Shown here: piece after piece, positions 57,689-64,000 of the stretch
Position numbering within the stretch: position 1 is the first letter of the stretch
Layout of the letters: the number at the start of each line of letters is the position of its first letter
Assembly (NCBI RefSeq): GCF_000514775.1
Contig: NZ_AZWO01000017.1
Coordinates: 62,001-126,000, forward strand
Direction: 5' to 3'
DNA length: 64,000 bases
From: Salinispora pacifica CNR114
GTDB taxonomy: Bacteria; Actinomycetota; Actinomycetes; Mycobacteriales; Micromonosporaceae
The notes under the pieces: model-generated
What the model saw: only the letters and a program-made list of their open reading frames with translations
Told to the model about the DNA's origin: nothing
Databases searched by the model: none
Translations under genes and position numbers: made by a program

Positions 57689-58579
57689 ATGTCGAAAGAA
57701 ATTCTGTGCGCGTTTGGTGTCGACATGGACGCGGTCGCCGGCTGGTTGGGCTCGTACGGTGGCGAAAATTCGCCCGTCGATATTTCCCGTGGCATTTTCG
57801 CTGGCGAAGTCGGCACGCCGCGCCTTCTCAAGCTGTTCGAAAAATACGCCCTTCCGAGCACCTGGTTCGTTCCTGGACACTCCATCGAGACGTTCCCCGA
57901 CCAGTTCCGGCAAATTGTGGATGCCGGTCATGAGGTAGGTCTCCACGGTTACAGCCACGAAAATCCGATCGCGATGAGTCAAACGCAGGAGGCCGCCGTC
58001 CTGGACCGGTGTATAGACCTGATCGAGTCGGTAACCAAACAACCCCCCAGGGGCTACGTCGCGCCATGGTGGGAATTCTCGCCGGTCACGCACAAGCTGC
58101 TACTCGAACGGGGTGTCCGATACGACCACTCGCTGATGCGCGACGACTTTACCGTACACCGGGTTCGCGTGGGTGACACCTGGACCAAAATTGACTATTC
58201 CGCTGATGCCGCGGACTGGATGAAGCCGTTGGTCCGCGGCGAGGAGACCGACCTCATCGAGATTCCGGCGAACTGGTACCTCGATGACCTGCCGCCGATG
58301 ATGTTCATCAAGACCAGCGCGAGCAGCCACGGCTTCGTCAACCCGCGACAACTCGAGGAGATATGGCGTGACCAGTTCGACTGGGTCTACCGGGAGCTGG
58401 ACTACGGCGTATTCCCCTTCACCATCCATCCGGATGTGTCGGGACGTCCGCAGGTTCTCCTGATGCTGGAGCGCATGATCGAACACATCAACCAGCATGA
58501 GGGAACAAGGTGGGCCACCTTCGACGACATCGCCACCGATTTTGCACTTCGCTACCCACGCGCTGGAGACGGCGCATAG
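57689..58579 (+). CDS. Polysaccharide deacetylase family protein
   Basis: A 296-residue NodB-fold hydrolase. [13 protein letters not shown] holds the first Asp, [17 protein letters not shown] follows, and [14 protein letters not shown] gives the metal-binding HxxxH-type motif. [13 protein letters not shown] and the C-terminal [19 protein letters not shown] close the active site. The layout is that of PuuE/HpPgdA-type enzymes, which act on cyclic imides, allantoin or peptidoglycan. The many AAA/GAA codons and lower GC suggest recent acquisition. No signal peptide. Confidence 0.85.
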   Translation: MSKEILCAFGVDMDAVAGWLGSYGGENSPVDISRGIFAGEVGTPRLLKLFEKYALPSTWFVPGHSIETFPDQFRQIVDAGHEVGLHGYSHENPIAMSQTQEAAVLDRCIDLIESVTKQPPRGYVAPWWEFSPVTHKLLLERGVRYDHSLMRDDFTVHRVRVGDTWTKIDYSADAADWMKPLVRGEETDLIEIPANWYLDDLPPMMFIKTSASSHGFVNPRQLEEIWRDQFDWVYRELDYGVFPFTIHPDVSGRPQVLLMLERMIEHINQHEGTRWATFDDIATDFALRYPRAGDGA

Positions 58580-58666
58580 CATGCAGGCCAGGTTATGCGA
58601 AGACGTGGCCAGCAGCGGCGTCACCCGCCTCTGCGGTGCACGATTCAGGACCTGACACTCATCTCG

Positions 58667-59104
58667 CTAATCGAGCTGCATCCACCTGTCCGGCCCCCGG
58701 AGCGGAACGAAGCCCACCTTGGCGTAGACGCCGTGCGCGTGATCCGTTTCCAACAGAATATTGTGGATGCCGAGGTTCTGGAGGTGGCCCCGGACCTCGC
58801 GGGCGAGCCAGGTGCCCAAGCCACGACCGCGCTCGGCTCGGTCGACGTACACGTCGCAGACCCAGGCGCAGGTGGCCCGGTCGGTGACCGCCCGGGCGAC
58901 CGCCACCTGGCGTCCGTCTCCGGGGCGATAGACACCGAAGCCGATGGAGTTCGCGAAGGCACGCTCCACCGTCGCCCGGTCCCATCCACGGGCCCAGTGC
59001 GTGTCGGTGGCAAGCCAGTGGTGCACCCGGTCGAGGTCGAGACGCTCACGCTCGGTGCTGACCAGGTATCCGTCGTGGTGCGTTCGGGTGAACACCCACG
59101 ACAA
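58667..59104 (-). CDS. GNAT N-acetyltransferase
   Basis: A 145-residue acetyltransferase. The acetyl-CoA loop is VDRAERGRGLGTWLAREVRG (Q/RxxGxG/A type), with ATCAWVCDVYV before it and LLETDHAHGVYAKVGFVPL after it. The N-terminal LDLDRVHHWLATDTHWARGW is typical of the YjgM/yafP-like subgroup. A TGACGT palindrome lies 38 bp upstream of ATG 59104. Substrate unknown. Confidence 0.9.
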   Translation of the reverse strand: MSWVFTRTHHDGYLVSTERERLDLDRVHHWLATDTHWARGWDRATVERAFANSIGFGVYRPGDGRQVAVARAVTDRATCAWVCDVYVDRAERGRGLGTWLAREVRGHLQNLGIHNILLETDHAHGVYAKVGFVPLRGPDRWMQLD

Positions 59105-59141
59105 TTCCCGCCAGTACCTCCGGGAAACCCCGGTGGACTGA

Positions 59142-59154
59142 TGACGTTACGTCA
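59142..59154. promoter_or_regulatory. TGACGT-T-ACGTCA palindrome upstream of the acetyltransferase
   Basis: A perfect 6-bp-arm palindrome 38 bp before the GNAT start, in a 276-bp gap otherwise free of features apart from short frames. The sequence type fits GntR- or TetR-family operators. Confidence 0.4.
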
Positions 59155-59380
59155 CCGACCGCCGCACCGCTGCGACCTCGCCGTACAGCTCCGCCAGTGC
59201 CCACAACCTTCGGGCCCACCGGTCCGGAGCCGGAACCCGCCGGTCGCGATGCGCATGCTCGCTGCGCCTTCCGGCCGAGCCGCTACGCGGGTTAGCGCCC
59301 TGCACTGTGGCCACGATGGGCTGCACCGATCACCCGGGCGATGGGTTTCCTACCCGGAAGCGGGGAAGCCGCCCTCGGAG

Positions 59381-60556
59381 TCAGACCGACTGGCGGGAGA
59401 GCACGGACCGGAGGGCCTCGATCAGGCCCACCGTCCTGGCGTCCGGGGCCATGGTGACGCGCAGCCCGTTCGTCACGTATCCGAAGGCGATCCCGCTGGC
59501 CGGGTCGGCGTAGCCGAGTGAGCCGCCGTGCCCGGGGAAGCCGAAGGCGGTCGGTGACCACCAGGGCTGCTCCGGCAGGGGCAGGCCGAAGCCGAGCGCC
59601 GGCCGGGTCGGCACCCGCAGCACCTGGTCAACGCCGTTGGCCTGTTCCCGGGTGGCGGCGGCGAGGGTGGCCGGGTCGAGGATCCGGACGCCGTCAACCT
59701 CGCCGATGAGGCCCGCGTAGAAGCGGGCCAGGGACGAGGCGGTGCAGATGCCGTTCGCCGCGGGGATCTCCGCCGCCCAGGTACGGGGGTCGGCGAGGTC
59801 CAGCGGCGGGTCGGTCACCATCATCGACCGGACTGCCAGCGAGGTCGGATCGGTGTACGCGGCCAGCGCTTCCCGGAGCGTCGCCGGCAGCTTCTCGGGG
59901 GCGGCGGGCGGGGCGACCGGCTGCTCGGTGATCCGGGCGACCCGGTGCGCCTCGGTGGCGGGCAGGCCGATCCAGAAGTCCAGGCCAAGTGGGGTGGCGA
60001 TCTCGTCGGCGAAGTAGGTGCCGAGGCTGCGGCCGGAGACGCGGCGTACCACCTCGCCAACCAGCCAGCCGTAGGTGAGCCCGTGGTAGCCGTGCGCCGT
60101 TCCCGGCGGCCAGGCAGGTGCCTGGGCGGCCAGCGCCGCGACGACCGGCTCCCCGGTGAGCGCCGCCGTCAGCGGGACCGGGCGGTCGAGCACCGGCAGC
60201 CCTGCCTGGTGGGACAGGAGCCAGCGGACCGGGATGCCGCCCTTGCCCGCCGCCGCGAACTCCGGCCAGTACGCGGCCACGGGGGCGGCCAGGTCGAGCT
60301 GCCCGCGCTGGGCCAGCAGGTGCGCGCAGGCGGCAGGTGCGCTCTTGGTGGCCGAGTAGACAAGTTGGAGGGTGTCCTCCCGCCACGCGCGCTCGGTGGC
60401 GGGATCGGCGACCCCACCCCAGAGTCGGACCACCTCCCGGCCGTGCCGGTAGATGCTGACGGCGGCGCCGATCTCGGAGCCGGCGTCGAAGCTCGCCTGG
60501 AAAGCCGCTCGAACCGGTTCGTATCCCGGCGCGACGGTGCCATGTGCCACGGGCAT
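59381..60556 (-). CDS. Serine hydrolase, beta-lactamase/EstB type
   Basis: A 391-residue class-C beta-lactamase-like hydrolase. The nucleophile motif SxxK is in LVYSATKSAPAACAHLL. A Tyr-containing second motif is at HGYHGLTYGWLVGEVVRR and a C-terminal HGGSLGYADP in place of KTG. This matches esterase EstB-type enzymes rather than antibiotic-destroying lactamases. No signal peptide is seen, so it is probably a cytoplasmic esterase or amidase. ATG 60556 has GGAGGAATCC in front. Confidence 0.9.
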   Translation of the reverse strand: MPVAHGTVAPGYEPVRAAFQASFDAGSEIGAAVSIYRHGREVVRLWGGVADPATERAWREDTLQLVYSATKSAPAACAHLLAQRGQLDLAAPVAAYWPEFAAAGKGGIPVRWLLSHQAGLPVLDRPVPLTAALTGEPVVAALAAQAPAWPPGTAHGYHGLTYGWLVGEVVRRVSGRSLGTYFADEIATPLGLDFWIGLPATEAHRVARITEQPVAPPAAPEKLPATLREALAAYTDPTSLAVRSMMVTDPPLDLADPRTWAAEIPAANGICTASSLARFYAGLIGEVDGVRILDPATLAAATREQANGVDQVLRVPTRPALGFGLPLPEQPWWSPTAFGFPGHGGSLGYADPASGIAFGYVTNGLRVTMAPDARTVGLIEALRSVLSRQSV

Positions 60557-60607
60557 GGATTCCTCCGGGGTGCCGGCTCCGGGTGCCGACCACCCGAAGC
60601 AACTATG

Positions 60608-60622
60608 TCAAGTTAGCCTTAC
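60608..60622. promoter_or_regulatory. Possible iron-regulator (DtxR/IdeR) box
   Basis: TCAAGTTAGCCTTAC includes GTTAGCCTTAC, a 10-of-11 match to the core GTTAGSCTAAC of IdeR/DmdR boxes; the outer arms match poorly. It lies between the divergent serine hydrolase and HTH-protein genes. Confidence 0.3.
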
Positions 60623-60662
60623 TGGCAACGTCAGGCAACCCTGACAGACATATGCTGGCCGG

Positions 60663-61139
60663 ATGACGGAGGAGATGGTTCCGGGGCATGCTGAGCTCGT
60701 CGGATTCCGACTACCGGACGGGGCGCTGAAGACCGATGCCGCAGCGCCGGCCGACGCCGTCGGCTACCGGGCCGGATGTAGCTGCGGCTGGGGCGGCAGC
60801 CGGGACTATCCGGCCGCCGACGAGGGACGCTGGATGGCCACCGCCGAGTGGGGCGGGCACATCCGGCCACTCCTGGCTGCCACGCCGCCCGGCTGGCTGC
60901 GCAACCGCTCCGACACGCTGCGGGACGGCGTCGCCGAACTGACCACCACCTGGCCACTACAGGCGCTCGGCCTCCTCGCCCAGGTGGAGCGCTGGCAACG
61001 GCCCCTCATCGAACAGGCCGTGACCCAGGCGCGGGCGACCGGGCTCTCCTGGGCCGAGATCGGCAACGCGCTCGGCATCAGCCGTCAGTCCGCGCACGAG
61101 CGGTTCCACAAGATCGCCCCGCCGAAGCCCCCCAGCTAG
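60663..61139 (+). CDS. HTH-containing protein with a Cys-rich N-terminus
   Basis: A 158-residue cytoplasmic protein. The first half has a GYRAGCSCGWGGSRDYPAAD segment and a conserved W-rich stretch. The C-terminal half carries a helix-turn-helix (LSWAEIGNALGISRQSAHER) like the AsnC or sigma-region-4 type. Proteins of this architecture are common in Micromonosporaceae, without assigned role. ATG 60663 is the first start; a purine-rich stretch is not obvious. A possible iron box lies in the divergent gap. Confidence 0.72.
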   Translation: MTEEMVPGHAELVGFRLPDGALKTDAAAPADAVGYRAGCSCGWGGSRDYPAADEGRWMATAEWGGHIRPLLAATPPGWLRNRSDTLRDGVAELTTTWPLQALGLLAQVERWQRPLIEQAVTQARATGLSWAEIGNALGISRQSAHERFHKIAPPKPPS

Positions 61140-61255
61140 CCGATATATCCAACAGCTCCCCATCCAAGGGACGCAGGCCAATACTGCGGCGACCAGGGTG
61201 CAAAGGTCGCCGCAGTATTTCCTACCAGATGAAGGAGAAGACCTTCGGTGGGCTT

Positions 61256-61720
61256 CTACGCCCGGCCGAGTACAGGATCCTCGCAATACTCCTCGGCGTC
61301 CTTAACCTTACATACCTTCACCGCGACCGGTGTCCCCTCCACCAAGCTTCCCGACTCCCACGGGCTGCAGTACGGGGGTGCATTGCCCTGGGTCGTAGCA
61401 AACCGATCAGTCTCCCAGGTTTCGGTGGGATCGACGTCCATCCGAACTTCGACCCACCAGCCGTCGCCGTAATAGTCGCATGCCTGGATCGAATCTTCCG
61501 GAATCGAACCATCCCGGTCGGCATTGAATTTACCGATGCCAACCAGGTTAGCGCCTTCCCAGTACTCCGTCCACACGTCCTGCGGCTGGGAGCTGGCATC
61601 GCCCTGAATCTGCCGGGCAGCGACATCAGCTTGGGCGACGCCCGGGAAGCCCAGAGCGACAGCGAAACCCGCAATGGCCGCCAGCAGCATACGCCCCGGC
61701 GGTCTGGTCATACTCTTCAC
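61256..61720 (-). CDS. Small secreted protein with two or more disulphides
   Basis: A 154-residue protein with a Sec signal peptide (MKSMTRPPGRMLLAAIAGFA, cleavage near AQA-D). The mature part has Cys in QACDYYG, PYCSPWE, KVCKV and YCEDP, so two disulphides are likely. The middle is acidic and Trp-rich (DVWTEYWEGANLVGIGKFN). No family recognised. Lower GC than neighbours. It has no same-strand partner nearby. Confidence 0.7.
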   Translation of the reverse strand: MKSMTRPPGRMLLAAIAGFAVALGFPGVAQADVAARQIQGDASSQPQDVWTEYWEGANLVGIGKFNADRDGSIPEDSIQACDYYGDGWWVEVRMDVDPTETWETDRFATTQGNAPPYCSPWESGSLVEGTPVAVKVCKVKDAEEYCEDPVLGRA

Positions 61721-61991
61721 GTGAAATTCCCCAATCGGGGGCGACTCGAGCCCACTCGACCCCCGTCGTCGTAGTTAATGTCCACATAGTTTCACACAAT
61801 CAGCCCACATCTCAAGGGGCGACATTCATCTCCGCTTTTCAACCTGCCCCGAAAGCAGGGCCCGCTTCTCAATGGCAGCAGCTAGCACCCGGCCATTCCT
61901 CGTGCAACCAGATTTTTGCTGTCCATGGTCAAACTGGCGCGACATTTACGGCGCTTTCCCTATGGCGCCTACCAGTCAATACGGGTGAAGT

Positions 61992-62366
61992 ATGACTTTT
62001 AAACAGAAGGTGGTCATACACACGGAGCGCAGTTCCTCACCGCTACACATTCGGCGGAACTGCCGACGGCGCGCCGAGCGGGAGATCTGGATCCCACAGT
62101 ACGAACGAGGTGACGGACTGCTTCGCGAGTCACTCGTCGACTTACCGATCATCGGTGTGACTCCGGAGCGGACGATGCTCACGAACATGCCGCCGAACAC
62201 GGCAGCCGTCGATCTATCTATCGATCCCGAGAAGTTGCTGGCGCGTGGTGCGGTAGCCGGCACCTGGGCGCGGAACCAGCTTGAGGCAGGAGCGCGGCAG
62301 CGGCTGATCGGGGGTGCGCGGCGGGCCAGCGGAAGCGAATCACTCAGCCGGCCCGCCGGGCGGTAG
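61992..62366 (+). CDS. Possible hypothetical protein in a lower-GC region
   Basis: A 124-residue frame from ATG 61992 (GGTGAAGT in front). The sequence MTFKQKVVIHTERSSSPLHI, then WIPQYERGDGLLRESLVDLP, has no known domain. An opposite-strand frame of similar length overlaps it, so it may be non-coding. The 270 bases before it (61721-61991) are AT-richer and show no other gene. Confidence 0.35.
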   Translation: MTFKQKVVIHTERSSSPLHIRRNCRRRAEREIWIPQYERGDGLLRESLVDLPIIGVTPERTMLTNMPPNTAAVDLSIDPEKLLARGAVAGTWARNQLEAGARQRLIGGARRASGSESLSRPAGR

Positions 62367-62371
62367 CCGGA

Positions 62372-62764
62372 TCAACAGTTGCGCAGCTCGGGAGACTGGT
62401 TGAGCAGCTGACCCCGGACCGAGATGAAGCGGCGGTAGGCTTCCGAGTCCACTGCGGAGTGCCGGAACGCCGCCACCCGGTGGCAGTTCTGGAAGGCCAG
62501 CTTGACGCCGAAGTGGCGCTCAAGGCTGGCCCGGATGGCATCGCTGGCCAGCGCGCGCAGGAGCTGACCTCGCTCCTCCTCGGTCGGCGGCGGGATGACG
62601 TTGTCGGCGAACTCGGCGTCGGAGGACGCCAGCTCCGCCGCTACCCGGCTGACGGTCTGCCAGGCGTACGGCAGGGAGTCGCGGACGCAGGAGACGAAGG
62701 CGTCGTCGGCAACAGGGCCCGACTCGGCCGACCGCAGCAGGTCCGGTGGCACGGTGAGAGACAT
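62372..62764 (-). CDS. SCO5389-family conserved protein
   Basis: A 130-residue protein, MSLTVPPDLLRSAESGPVAD at the start, then FVSCVRDSLPYAWQTVSRVA, RGQLLRALASDAIRASLERH and the C-terminus RGQLLNQSPELRNC. This matches, from memory, the actinobacterial SCO5389 family, which is associated with DUF397-like regulators and antibiotic or sporulation phenotypes but has no established function. GAGGAGGATC directly precedes ATG 62764. Confidence 0.78.
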   Translation of the reverse strand: MSLTVPPDLLRSAESGPVADDAFVSCVRDSLPYAWQTVSRVAAELASSDAEFADNVIPPPTEEERGQLLRALASDAIRASLERHFGVKLAFQNCHRVAAFRHSAVDSEAYRRFISVRGQLLNQSPELRNC

Positions 62765-62917
62765 GATCCTCCTCAGCTGACAATGATCATGGTTTCCATT
62801 ACCGTTACGTGCTGAGCACACCACGCGACGTCCACCGCGTCAATGACACCGCGTGGCGGGGCTCGGTCGGATTCACCCGATGCGCGGTCTTCCAGACATG
62901 CGCCCGCCTCGGGGCAT

Positions 62918-62947
62918 TTGACAGTGCTCCTCGCGCCGGCCCAGACT
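62918..62947 (+). promoter_or_regulatory. Candidate promoter of the right-edge B12 operon
   Basis: A perfect -35 TTGACA at 62918-62923, an 18-bp spacer, and CAGACT at 62942-62947, a -10 of the actinobacterial TANNNT type with one change. The riboswitch begins 26 bases further. Confidence 0.45.
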
Positions 62948-62972
62948 GTCGCGACAACTCCACCACCGCGTC

Positions 62973-63064
62973 TGTGCGGGGGAAGTCCGGTCAAAATCCG
63001 GCGCTGGCCCGCAACGGTAGGCCGTCGAGGTGCATCCCGACGGCGAGCCCGATCACCCGCCACA
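62973..63064 (+). ncRNA. Cobalamin riboswitch upstream of the secreted protein
   Basis: Blocks in order: GCGGGGGAAGTCCGGTC, AAAATCCGGCGCTGGCCCGC, AACGGTAGGCC, a short variable hairpin, GACGGCGAGCCCGATCACCC and closing GCCACA pairing with TGTG at the 5' end. The compact form with GCGAGCCCGATCACC is typical of actinobacterial B12 riboswitches. It ends 111 bases before the ATG. Confidence 0.9.
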
Positions 63065-63175
63065 CTCGCGCACCGCTATCCACCCGTCGTGGCCCACGGG
63101 TCGGAGGCCCCGACCCGACGCTGACCAGTAGCGATCGGTGGGTTCTGACGACCGCAGGGCGGAAAGGCACTCCTG

Positions 63176-63667
63176 ATGGTCGTGTCCCACCTCCGAACCA
63201 CCGTCCGCACCCGCGTCGCCGGCCTGTTGGCCGCCGCCGTCGCCGGGATCGCCCTGACCGCTGTCGAGCCCGCCCCCCAGGCCGCGCGCGCTGACGCCTG
63301 TGACGGCACCTCGGGCGTTACCGTGGTGATCGACTTCACCGCCTTCGGCGGCGACGTCGAGGTCGCCTGCGCCCCCGGCGACCCGGACACCGGGCTGGCC
63401 GCCATCCAGGACGCCGGCTTCGCCGTCGAGGGCACCCTCCGCTGGGGGCTGGCCTTCGTCTGCCGACTCGGCGGCCTGCCCACCCCGGACGTCGAGCCCT
63501 GCATCGACACCCCGCAGGCCAGCGGGTACTGGTCGTACTGGCACGCGCCCCGGGGCGGTGACTGGGAATACAGCGACAAGGGCGTACTCAACTACGACCC
63601 GGCCCCGGGCAGCGTCGAGGGTTGGTCCTACGGCGCCAGCGAGCCGCCGAGCATCCCCGCCCCCTGA
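63176..63667 (+). CDS. Secreted four-Cys protein of a B12-regulated locus
   Basis: A 163-residue protein with a twin-arginine-free Sec signal (VAGLLAAAVAGIALTAVEPA, cleavage near AARA-D). The mature domain has Cys in ADACDG, VACAPG, FVCRLGG and EPCIDTP. It ends in a Trp/Tyr/Gly-rich block (ASGYWSYWHAPRGGDWEYSD, then SVEGWSYGASEP). That block resembles the DUF4430/transcobalamin-C-terminal type. GGAAAGG precedes ATG 63176. Flanked on both sides by B12 riboswitches, it is a good candidate extracellular cobalamin- or corrinoid-binding protein. Confidence 0.8.
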   Translation: MVVSHLRTTVRTRVAGLLAAAVAGIALTAVEPAPQAARADACDGTSGVTVVIDFTAFGGDVEVACAPGDPDTGLAAIQDAGFAVEGTLRWGLAFVCRLGGLPTPDVEPCIDTPQASGYWSYWHAPRGGDWEYSDKGVLNYDPAPGSVEGWSYGASEPPSIPAP

Positions 63668-63789
63668 GCCACCGCACCGACGGTGTGACCAGTGGCCGCA
63701 TCCGGGTGCCCGTCTCGGGCTTTGGCGCCGTCGCACGCCCGGGCGAAACGGTGACGGGCGCTCGGTGCACACCGGGCACAACCACATAG

Positions 63790-63883
63790 GTCCCGCGTGG
63801 GGGAAGCCGGTGCGATGCCGGCGCTGACCCGCAGCCGCGAGCGAGAGAAACCCTCTCGCGAGCCGGAATGCCCCGCCCGGGAC
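63790..63883 (+). ncRNA. Second cobalamin riboswitch at the right edge
   Basis: The P1 stem GTCCCG/CGGGAC closes the blocks GTGGGGGAAGCCGGTGCGA, TGCCGGCGCTGACCCGCAG, CCGCGAGC, a strong GCGAGAG/CTCTCGC hairpin, and GAGCCGGAATGCCCCGCC. This is a complete compact B12 aptamer. Its gene lies beyond the window. Confidence 0.92.
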
Positions 63884-63939
63884 GAGCGGCTCCACTGTCG
63901 AGGTTCACCGGGTGAAGTCCGGTCCGCCGAGGTCCGTCC

Positions 63940-63974
63940 ACCCCGCTCACCGCAGCACGCGGAGCGGGGTTTTC
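63940..63974 (+). terminator. Terminator in the expression platform of the last riboswitch
   Basis: ACCCCGCT (63940-63947) pairs with AGCGGGGT (63963-63970), followed by TTTCG. Downstream CGGGGT/ACCCCG can form an overlapping alternative hairpin that would break it. This is a likely switch pair for the riboswitch at 63790-63883. Confidence 0.65.
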
Positions 63975-64000
63975 GTACCCCGGGGTGCTTGCCGGAGCTC

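Noticed and set aside
59155..59380. Possible 3' gene remnant on the minus strand ending in EVAAVRRSVT
   Set aside because: Only about 22 codons look protein-like and no family is recognisable; too little to call.

Overview
This is a high-GC actinobacterial chromosome segment. Small reading frames ending in WRANGGRW, HTH/DUF5753 plus DUF397 pairs, an SCO5389-type protein and cobalamin-riboswitch-controlled nrdAB point to the Micromonosporaceae (Micromonospora/Salinispora-like). That placement rests on recognised families, not on a database search. Most genes are ordinary chromosomal genes in short operons with 1-20 bp overlaps. No rRNA, CRISPR array, intact transposase or phage structural gene is visible. 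One tRNA, tRNA-Ser(UGA), lies at 38.35 kb.

Layout. 0.3-15.9 kb: a nucleotide-sugar epimerase; two sodium/solute symporters each with a small membrane partner; an HTH/DUF397 cassette; an ECF sigma factor with a membrane partner; an ABC exporter; a frameshifted prepilin peptidase; a LytTR two-component pair. 16-31 kb: an M64 protease, a priming sugar transferase, an Fpg-type glycosylase, a glycosyltransferase, and a tight three-gene operon (nucleotidyltransferase, glycerol-1-phosphate-dehydrogenase-like protein, CDP-alcohol phosphotransferase). CBS, aminotransferase, CorA, cyclophilin, rhomboid and thiolase genes follow. 32-38 kb: an OmpR-type two-component system with a lipoprotein, a split transketolase divergent from soxR, and a quinone oxidoreductase.

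38.4-52.1 kb is the accessory region. It holds gene remnants, a second copy of the HTH/DUF397 cassette, a truncated dsbA behind an intact-looking promoter, a WXG100-like / DUF1023 hydrolase / lipoprotein operon, a MerR-controlled drug-type ABC exporter, and a collapsed duplicate of that whole block (49.07-49.55 kb). Beside it is a visibly lower-GC set of type-VII-secretion-associated genes (49.7-52.1 kb). 52.5-64 kb returns to core genes: nrdAB behind a B12 riboswitch, hydrolases, a polysaccharide deacetylase, and finally two B12 riboswitches flanking a small secreted protein.

The most promising leads are: (1) the WXG100/hydrolase/lipoprotein triad and its decayed collinear duplicate, which looks like an effector-immunity locus remodelled by duplication; (2) two paralogous divergent cassettes of two unnamed small proteins opposite an HTH/DUF397 pair, one copy fused to a flavin-reductase-like domain; (3) the glycerol-1-phosphate/CDP-alcohol operon; (4) the tandem B12 riboswitches at the right edge.
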